NCBI RefSeq assembly: GCF_003347665.1
Contig: NZ_QDGA01000004.1
Location: 62,001-126,000, forward strand
Source of the DNA: Microvirga calopogonii
GTDB lineage: Bacteria > Pseudomonadota > Alphaproteobacteria > Rhizobiales > Beijerinckiaceae
Length of the DNA stretch: 64,000 nt
Reading direction: 5' to 3'
The number at the start of each line of letters is the position of its first letter. Within the stretch, counting starts at the first letter, position 1. Shown here piece after piece: positions 58,446 through 64,000 of the stretch. The notes beneath the pieces were generated by a model. That model was not told the origin of the DNA, searched no databases, and saw only the letters and a list, made by a program, of their open reading frames with translations. Position numbers and translations under genes: made by a program.

Positions 58446-58889
58446 TCAGGCGGTCTTCGACACGGGCGGTGCCGCGCCGCCCGAGCCGTCCTGCGCGCGG
58501 GCGCGGGCGGCCTGGGCCTTCTCGACGGCGGCTCGGACATGCGACAGCAGGGTCGCCTGGGAATAGGGCTTGGCCAGGAAGACCGCTCCCGGCGGCAGGT
58601 CGTTCTCCCGCGGCCACTCCCGGCCCGACGCGATGAGAAGCCCGATCCAGGGCCAGCCCCGGTGGATCTGCCACGTCAGGTCGAAGCCGTTCATGCCGGG
58701 CGGCATCTCGACATCCGAGAACACCACGTCGATCCCGATCTCGGCCTTCAGGACCGTCAGGGCCTCTTCCGCGTCGGCCGCCTCGATCACGTGGAAATGC
58801 GCCTCCATGAGAATGTCGGCCGCCACCAGCCGCACGAGCGGCTCGTCTTCCACCAGAAGAATGACGCCTAAGGATTTCGGATCGGACAA
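58446..58889 (-). CDS. Single-domain response regulator
   Basis: This protein of about 147 residues is one receiver domain with a short Ala/Arg-rich tail. Active-site residues are present: acidic ED in LLVEDEPLVR, phosphoacceptor D59 in VFSDVEMPPGMNGFD, Ser in IASGRE and Lys in AKPYSQ. The start is uncertain; a TTG at 58889 gives the best domain boundary, and the frame stays open further upstream without a good ribosome site. It belongs to the type of stand-alone receiver common in Hyphomicrobiales. It is convergent with the chemoreceptor gene and first of a local group of four. Confidence 0.8.
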   Translation of the reverse strand: MSDPKSLGVILLVEDEPLVRLVAADILMEAHFHVIEAADAEEALTVLKAEIGIDVVFSDVEMPPGMNGFDLTWQIHRGWPWIGLLIASGREWPRENDLPPGAVFLAKPYSQATLLSHVRAAVEKAQAARARAQDGSGGAAPPVSKTA

Positions 58890-59056
58890 GAGGCCAACGT
58901 CAGAAAAGGGATAGCGCGAGGAAGGCGCAACGCGCCCATTGATAGACTGTTCCGCCCCGTCAGACCAGCAAATTGACGGAAACCGGTGCAAACTCCCGGG
59001 AGAACCCTTGGGACGCACGCACGTTGTCCGCGTATTGTATCGCGTCAGGGGCAAAG

Positions 59057-59452
59057 ATGAGCGCTGCATCCGTCACGGTCCTTCCACGCCGGACACCTCC
59101 CACCATCCTCGTTGCCGAAGACGACGTCCGGGTCCGCTGCCTCGTCAGCGACGAGCTGCGCGGCGCCGGCTTCAGGGTCCTGGAAACCGGGTCCGCCCAG
59201 GAGACCCTGACGGTTGTCGACGCCGTCCGGGTCGATCTCCTGTTCATCGCCCTCGATCTGCCGGGGGCGCAGAGCGGGCTGGAGACCGCCCAACTGGCCG
59301 GCGCCCGGCAGAAGCCCATGAGGATCATCGTCGCCTCCGCGGACGGCGACGTCGATTCGGGCGGTCTCGGTCCTGTCGTCCGAAAGCCCTATCCCGCGTC
59401 CGAGGTCGTCGGCCTCATCAAGAGCAGCCTCAACTGGCCCGAGCCCGCATGA
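59057..59452 (+). CDS. Receiver-domain protein lacking the phosphoacceptor aspartate
   Basis: This 131-residue single receiver starts at an ATG with AGGGG six bases upstream. The acidic cluster in LVAEDDVRVR and the lysine in VRKPYP are present, but the phospho-site segment reads DLLFIALDLPG, which puts Ala65 where the aspartate should be. Asp67, two residues later, is unlikely to substitute. It is therefore probably a pseudo-receiver that binds partners without phosphorylation, or a decaying copy. It precedes another receiver gene by 54 bases on the same strand. Confidence 0.8.
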   Translation: MSAASVTVLPRRTPPTILVAEDDVRVRCLVSDELRGAGFRVLETGSAQETLTVVDAVRVDLLFIALDLPGAQSGLETAQLAGARQKPMRIIVASADGDVDSGGLGPVVRKPYPASEVVGLIKSSLNWPEPA

Positions 59453-59506
59453 GGCGCCAGGACATCAGGAAGGGAACCAGGACAAAAGCTCAGCGGTTAG
59501 ATTGCC

Positions 59507-59929
59507 GTGAGCACCCTATCGACGAACATCACGGCCGACGCCGAAACCCCACTCCCGACCGTCCTCGTGGTCGAGGCCGACGTTCTGGTGCGCCTCGTGA
59601 TCGCGGATTACCTGCGCGAATGCGGCTACCGGGTCCATGAGGCCGTGAACGCCGAGGAGGCCGTGGCAATCCTCCAGTCGCCGGAGGTCTCCGTCGACGT
59701 GGTGTTCAGCGATGTCGAGATGCCCGGAACCATGGACGGCTTCGGACTGGCGCGGTGGATCCGCACCAACAAGCCGGGGACCGAGGTGATCCTCACCTCC
59801 GGGGCGGAACGCTCGGCCGACATCGCCGCGACCCTCTGCGAGGCCGGCCCGCTGCTGAAGAAGCCGTATCCGTCCCAGGACGTGGTCGACCGGATCAAGC
59901 AGCTCACGGCGAAAGCCAAGCGGTCCTGA
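59507..59929 (+). CDS. Single-domain response regulator with altered acidic pocket
   Basis: This 140-residue receiver starts at a GTG. The phosphoacceptor D69 (VFSDVEMPGTMDGF), the Ser in ILTSGAE and the Lys in LKKPYP are present. The acidic pair, normally ED or DD after the first strand, reads VVEADVLVR, so one magnesium-binding acid is replaced by Ala24. Phosphorylation might be slow. Sequence and layout are closest to the receivers at 58.4 and 60.2 kb. Confidence 0.8.
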   Translation: MSTLSTNITADAETPLPTVLVVEADVLVRLVIADYLRECGYRVHEAVNAEEAVAILQSPEVSVDVVFSDVEMPGTMDGFGLARWIRTNKPGTEVILTSGAERSADIAATLCEAGPLLKKPYPSQDVVDRIKQLTAKAKRS

Positions 59930-59952
59930 AGGCAAAATCCGCATCGCCTTTA

Positions 59953-60149
59953 GCCCTCATCCTGAGAGTCTGACTCGTAAAGCACGAGGAGCTCTCCTCC
60001 CCCTTGTGGGGAGGAGGTGGGGGTGTGAGCGATAGCCTATGAAGGTCTGGCGCCGACACCCCCACCCCGGCTGCTTCGCAGCCACCCCTCCCCACAAGGG
60101 GGAGGGGATACCCGCGCCACTTGATGAGCCAGCCTCTCAGGATGAGGGC
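59953..60149. repeat. Nested intergenic inverted repeat
   Basis: GCCCTCATCCTGAGAG (59953-59968) and its exact 16-base complement (60134-60149) form the outer ends. Inside, a CTCCTCCCCCTTGTGGGG arm near 59995 faces its imperfect complement CCCCACAAGGGGGAGGGG near 60090, and the two GTGGGGGTG arms also pair. A small hairpin GGCTGC-TTC-GCAGCC lies within the right arm at 60069-60083. Composite elements of this kind are scattered through many rhizobial genomes. It ends just before the next receiver gene. Confidence 0.7.
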
Positions 60150-60226
60150 CGTGTCCTGAAGGCTTGGATGGCCTCACGCCTGTGCGAGCCGTGGGAACCG
60201 GATCACAGCAGGCCCGTTTCTGGTGC

Positions 60227-60637
60227 ATGAAACCTCATCGCAGAATTGTAAGACAGCCGGTCGTGCTCCTGGTTGAAGACGAGCCGCTCGTTCGTCTGAC
60301 CCAGGTCGACATTCTGCGCGAGGCCGAGTTCTGGGTCGTCGAGGCTCAGGATGCCGACGAGGCGTTCGAACTGCTGAAGACCCGCCCGGACATCTCGGCC
60401 GTTCTCACGGATGTGGACATGCCGGGTTCCATCGACGGTTTCGAGTTCGCGCGCCTCGTCCGGCAGGGCTGGCCCGAGGTGGGCGTTCTCGTCATCTCCG
60501 GCAAGACCGGCCCCGGCCCCGGCGACATGCCGCCCAATGCGGCCTTCCTGCACAAGCCTATCCTCCCCGATGATCTGGTGGCCGCCCTGACGAAGGTCAT
60601 GAAGGCCGCGGAGGGCGGAGTGAGCCAGGGGACTTGA
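60227..60637 (+). CDS. Single-domain response regulator
   Basis: This 136-residue receiver has a complete active site: ED in LLVEDEPLVR, phosphoacceptor D62 in VLTDVDMPGSIDGFEFA, Ser in VISGKTG and Lys in LHKPILP. It is most similar to the minus-strand receiver at 58.4 kb (shared LVEDEPLVRL and DMPG layout). The ATG at 60227 is chosen; the frame upstream runs into the intergenic repeat. The ribosome site is weak. No output domain and no adjacent kinase are visible. Confidence 0.82.
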   Translation: MKPHRRIVRQPVVLLVEDEPLVRLTQVDILREAEFWVVEAQDADEAFELLKTRPDISAVLTDVDMPGSIDGFEFARLVRQGWPEVGVLVISGKTGPGPGDMPPNAAFLHKPILPDDLVAALTKVMKAAEGGVSQGT

Positions 60638-60677
60638 GGCGGGTTCGCGACTTCTCGTTTCTCAAACGCCCCTGACA

Positions 60678-60783
60678 ACCCGCCACGTCATGGCCGGCCT
60701 TGTGCCGGCCATCCCGATGCCGTGAAGCGCTGCGTCTCAATCAAGCGAGATCACCGGCACAAGGCCGGTGATGACGTGCGGGT
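60678..60783. repeat. Intergenic inverted repeat near the oxidoreductase gene end
   Basis: The arm at 60678-60712 contains CACGTCATGGCCGGCCTTG and the arm at 60749-60783 contains CAAGGCCGGTGATGACGTG, which are imperfect complements. Each arm is itself partly palindromic (GGCCGG...CCGGCC). The phrase is typical of a repeat family widespread in alphaproteobacterial genomes. It lies between the stops of converging genes and may also end transcription. Confidence 0.65.
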
Positions 60784-60817
60784 GGTACGGTGCCAAGTCC
60801 GGGTGGCGAGACTGCCC

Positions 60818-63800
60818 TCAAGCCCGAACGGCCTGCGGGGCGCGGGTGTCGATCACCTCCGGCGCCGCTGCGGAACGGTTCCACAGTGTCTGGACCTGTG
60901 ACTGAACCTGATGGATGGCCGCGTCCTTGACCGGGCCGTAGCCGCGGATGTCCATGGGCGCCTTGGCGATGGCCACGAGATCCGCGAAGGGCCGTTGATC
61001 GAGAGCACCAAGGATCCTCTCGACCTGCGCTTCATACCAGCCGACGAGCGCCCGCTCGGTGCGCCGCTCCGCCGTATAGCCGAAGATGTCGAACGGCGTG
61101 CCGCGAAGCACCTTCAGCTTGGCGAGAACGGACATGGGCGTCTGGAGCCAGGGGCCGAAGCTGCGCTTCTTCGGACGGCCGCGTGCATCGCGTTTTGAGG
61201 GCAGGAGCGGCGGCGCCAGGTGATAATGCACCGTGAAGTCGCCCTCGAATTGCTGCTTCAGCTCGTCGAGGAAGCCCGTCTCCATGTGGAGGCGCGCGAC
61301 CTCGTATTCGTCCTTGTAGGCCATGAGCTTGAAGAGCGAGCGCGCCACCGCGTCAGTCAACGTCTCGGAACCGAGAGCACGCTCAGCCTCGCGGACCCGC
61401 GCCACCGTCGAGGCAAAGCGGGCCGCATAGGCGGCGTTCTGATAAGCAGTGAGGAACGCGACCCGCCGGGCGATCACCTGATCGAGCGTCTCGACCTGTT
61501 CGGGCTTGTCACCTGCAACCTGGTGCACGACGTCGGGATCCGCGCTGAGCAGCCGGCCCCAGGCGAAGGCCTGCCGGTTGCGCTCGACGGTGACGCCGTT
61601 CAGTTCGATGGCGCGGGAGAGGGCCTCGAGCGACACCGGCACGAGGCCCTGCTGCCACGCGAAGCCGAGCATCATCACATTGGCATAGACCGTGTCGCCG
61701 AGCAGCGTTTCGGCAAGAGCGTTGGCGTCGAGCGTCGCCATGTTGCCGGCGCCGATCACGCGCTCGATGGCGCGAAGCCGCGTGCGGCTCGCAAGATCCG
61801 CATCGCGGAAACGCACCACGTCGCCGGTCGGCATCTCGGCGGTGTTGACCACGGCGCGCGTGCCGTGGCGATAGGTGCCCGACGCCTTGGGCGAGGAGCT
61901 GACGACGACATCGCAGCCGATCAGCGCGTCGGCCGCGCCCTGGTCGATGCGCACCTGATGCAGCGCATCGGGATCGGCCGCGAGCCGGACGAAGCTCAGC
62001 ACGGGGCCGAACTTCTGCGCGAAGCCCGTGAAGTCGAGCACCGACACGCCGTGTCCTTCGAGATGCGCCGCCATGCTGATGAGCGCCCCGATGGTGACGA
62101 CGCCGGTTCCGCCGACGCCGGTCACAAGAAGATCGAAAGGCTTTGAAAGCTCCGGGAGGTCAGGGAACGGCAGTGTCGCGGCGCGCGCGGCTGCGTCGAA
62201 TCCACTTGTGGTTTTCGCCCGGCGCGTGGCGCCTTCCACGGTCACGAAGCTGGGGCAGAATCCCTCCAGGCAGGAAAAGTCCTTGTTGCAGGTGGAGAGG
62301 TTGATCTTGCGCTTGCGTCCGAACGGCGTCTCCTTCGGCTCCACGCTCAGGCAGTTCGACGCGACAGAGCAGTCGCCGCAGCCTTCGCAGACGAGGTCGT
62401 TGATATAGGCGAAGCGCTTCGGGTCTTCCATCTGCCCGCGCTTGCGGCGGCGGCGCTTTTCCGTCGCGCAGGTCTGCTCGTAGATCAGCACCGTGACGCC
62501 GGAGATTTCGCGCAGTTCCTTCTGCACCGCATCGAGATCCTCGCGCGGATGGATCGTCACACCCCTCGGCAGATCGGTGGAACTGAACTTCTCCGGATGG
62601 TCGGACACGAGCGCGATGCGCGACACGCCTTCCGCGCGCACGCTGTGCGCGATGGCGTGGACGCTCACGGGTCCGTCGACCGGCTGGCCGCCCGTCATGG
62701 CGACAGCGTCGTTGAACAGGATCTTGTAGGTGATGTTGGCGCCTGCCGCGATGGCCTGCCTGATCGCCATGGAGCCGGAATGGTAATAGGTGCCTTCGCC
62801 GAGATTCTGGAAGATGTGGCCCTGGCCCGTGAACTTCGATGACGCCGCCCAGTTGACGCCCTCGCCGCCCATCTGGATCAGCGACGAAGTCTCCCGGTCC
62901 ATCCAGCTCGCCATGAAGTGGCAGCCGATGCCCGCGAGGGCTTTCGAGCCTTCCGGCACCTTGGTCGAGGTGTTGTGCGGGCAGCCGGAGCAGAAGTAAG
63001 GCGTGCGCGTCGCGCCTGGAACGGCGATCACGCGCTCCGGTTCGGGCGTCAGCGCGGCGGCGCGCTGCGTGAGAGAAAGATCGGGGAAGATCGGATCGAG
63101 ACGCCTTGCGAGAACGCCCGCGAGGAAGCGCGGCGAGAGTTCGCCCGTCCAGGGAATGAGCCGCTCGCCGGTCTCATCATGCTTGCCGACCATCCGTTCG
63201 GGCTTCGAGCCGGGATAATCGTAGAAGTATTCCTTGAACTGGCTTTCAATGATGCCGCGCTTTTCCTCGATCACGAGGATCTCGCGCTTGCCTTTCACGA
63301 ATTCCATGGCGTCGTGCAGGGCAAGCGGCCACACCATGCCGACCTTGTAGATGTCGATGCCATGCGCGCGGCAGGCGGCCTCGTCGAGACCGATGAGGCG
63401 CAAGGCCTCCATCAGGTCGAGATGCGCCTTGCCGGCGGTGACGATGCCATAGCTGGCGTTCGGGATGTCGTAGATGCGCCGGTCGATGGGGTTGGCCTTC
63501 GCGAAGGCATAGACCGCGTGCTTCTTCGCCTCCATGCGCTCCTCGATCTGCGGTCCCGGCAGGTCCGGCCAGCGGTAATGCAGACCACCGGGCGGCGGCG
63601 TGAAATCAGGCTCGAGGAATTGGCGCGGCGGATGCAGCTCCACGGAGACGCCGGATTCGACGATCTCCGACACGGCCTTGAAGCCGACCCACATGCCGGA
63701 GAAGCGGCTGAGCGCATAACCGTATTCGCCGAATTCGAGATATTCGCTGACGCTTGCCGGATGGAGCGTCGGCATGAACCAGCTCATGAAGGCGACATCC

Positions 63801-64000
63801 GATTGATGCGGCATCGAGGAGGACACGCAGCCGTGGTCGTCGCCGGCGATTACCAGCACGCCGCCATGGGGCGACGAGCCGTAGGCGTTGCCGTGCTTCA
63901 ATGCATCGCCCGAGCGGTCGACGCCCGGGCCCTTGCCGTACCAGAGGCCGAACACGCCCTGCACCTGCCGGTCGGGATTGGTCTCGACCTGCTGCGAGCC
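60818..64000 (-). CDS. Indolepyruvate ferredoxin oxidoreductase, fused alpha/gamma type (5' end outside window)
   Basis: The frame is open from the stop at 60818 to the right edge, giving the last 1060 residues of a protein usually about 1150 long. It oxidatively decarboxylates aryl pyruvates such as indolepyruvate to acyl-CoA, using thiamine diphosphate and iron-sulphur clusters. Visible parts are WYGKGPGVDRSGDALKH, then the thiamine-binding region GIGCHFMASWMD and GGEGVNWA. The cysteine clusters CEGCGDCSVASNC and CNKDFSCLEGFC follow, and the gamma-type domain begins GVGGTGVVTIGALI. A GTG at 63962-63964 is not the start; the frame reads on upstream with family residues GSQQVETNPDRQ. Not related to motility. 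Confidence 0.93.
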   Translation of the reverse strand, partial: GSQQVETNPDRQVQGVFGLWYGKGPGVDRSGDALKHGNAYGSSPHGGVLVIAGDDHGCVSSSMPHQSDVAFMSWFMPTLHPASVSEYLEFGEYGYALSRFSGMWVGFKAVSEIVESGVSVELHPPRQFLEPDFTPPPGGLHYRWPDLPGPQIEERMEAKKHAVYAFAKANPIDRRIYDIPNASYGIVTAGKAHLDLMEALRLIGLDEAACRAHGIDIYKVGMVWPLALHDAMEFVKGKREILVIEEKRGIIESQFKEYFYDYPGSKPERMVGKHDETGERLIPWTGELSPRFLAGVLARRLDPIFPDLSLTQRAAALTPEPERVIAVPGATRTPYFCSGCPHNTSTKVPEGSKALAGIGCHFMASWMDRETSSLIQMGGEGVNWAASSKFTGQGHIFQNLGEGTYYHSGSMAIRQAIAAGANITYKILFNDAVAMTGGQPVDGPVSVHAIAHSVRAEGVSRIALVSDHPEKFSSTDLPRGVTIHPREDLDAVQKELREISGVTVLIYEQTCATEKRRRRKRGQMEDPKRFAYINDLVCEGCGDCSVASNCLSVEPKETPFGRKRKINLSTCNKDFSCLEGFCPSFVTVEGATRRAKTTSGFDAAARAATLPFPDLPELSKPFDLLVTGVGGTGVVTIGALISMAAHLEGHGVSVLDFTGFAQKFGPVLSFVRLAADPDALHQVRIDQGAADALIGCDVVVSSSPKASGTYRHGTRAVVNTAEMPTGDVVRFRDADLASRTRLRAIERVIGAGNMATLDANALAETLLGDTVYANVMMLGFAWQQGLVPVSLEALSRAIELNGVTVERNRQAFAWGRLLSADPDVVHQVAGDKPEQVETLDQVIARRVAFLTAYQNAAYAARFASTVARVREAERALGSETLTDAVARSLFKLMAYKDEYEVARLHMETGFLDELKQQFEGDFTVHYHLAPPLLPSKRDARGRPKKRSFGPWLQTPMSVLAKLKVLRGTPFDIFGYTAERRTERALVGWYEAQVERILGALDQRPFADLVAIAKAPMDIRGYGPVKDAAIHQVQSQVQTLWNRSAAAPEVIDTRAPQAVRA

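Noticed and set aside
63962-63964. GTG as the start of the indolepyruvate oxidoreductase gene
   Set aside because: The frame continues to the window edge with residues typical of the family, so the gene is simply cut by the window.
1-64000. tRNA, rRNA, CRISPR array, insertion sequence, sigma-54 promoters, and fliA, flgM, fliD or fliS genes
   Set aside because: I looked for each and saw no convincing instance. Their absence from this window does not show absence from the genome.

Overview
The window is about 64 kb of GC-rich DNA from an alphaproteobacterium of the order Hyphomicrobiales (Rhizobiales). The evidence is the gene set: ftcR/rem, motB-motC-motD(fliK), motE, flaF-flbT, fixLJ, DUF1217, a BTLCP peptidase and a fused indolepyruvate oxidoreductase. 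A hybrid CheA, a CheZ and abundant orphan receivers point to the Methylobacteriaceae/Microvirga group; this genus-level guess is an inference. I saw no rRNA, tRNA, CRISPR array, insertion sequence or prophage.

Layout. 1-5.9 kb: end of a receiver gene, a sugar epimerase, a GAF-PAS-GGDEF-EAL protein, a gene-free stretch, and the orphan flagellar regulator ftcR. 6.6-11.0 kb: cheA-cheW-cheY-cheZ. 11.1-17.4 kb, minus strand: a heparinase II/III-like protein and fixJ-fixL. 17.7-23.8 kb: flgB-flgC-fliE-flgG-flgA-flgI-motE-flgH-fliL-fliP. 23.9-30.7 kb: fliF-fliH-motB-motC-fliK-transglycosylase. 30.8-36.7 kb, minus strand: motA-fliM-orf-fliN-fliG-flhB-orf-inhibitor lipoprotein. 36.9-39.0 kb: flgF-fliI. 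39.1-44.3 kb: flgE-flgK-flgL-flaF-flbT-flgD-fliQ. 44.4-51.4 kb: flhA-fliR-fliJ-like-flgJ-like-flgN-like-fliL-like-cheY-cheB-cheR. 51.8-54.2 kb: flagellin, an exported protein and a DUF1217 protein. 54.2-60.6 kb: small exported proteins, a BTLCP peptidase, a methyl-accepting chemotaxis protein and four single-domain receivers. 60.8 kb to the end: indolepyruvate ferredoxin oxidoreductase, running off the right edge.

How it works together. The window encodes nearly a whole flagellum: the export gate FlhA/FlhB/FliP/FliQ/FliR, FliI with its regulators, MS and C rings, rod, P and L rings, hook, junction, flagellin, stators and the flagellin-mRNA regulators FlaF/FlbT. It also encodes a chemotaxis pathway with two CheY proteins, CheZ, CheB and CheR.

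Most notable observation. A near-palindromic 14-mer, ASCYTCRYRCAAGS, occurs seven times, each in the leader of the first gene of a transcription unit: flgB, fliF, motA, flgF, flgE, flhA and the chemoreceptor. It is absent, as far as I could read, from the cheA, flagellin and metabolic leaders. It is a strong candidate for a flagellar-regulon operator, and FtcR is the obvious protein to test. CtrA-like TTAA-N7-TTAA sites sit in front of ftcR.
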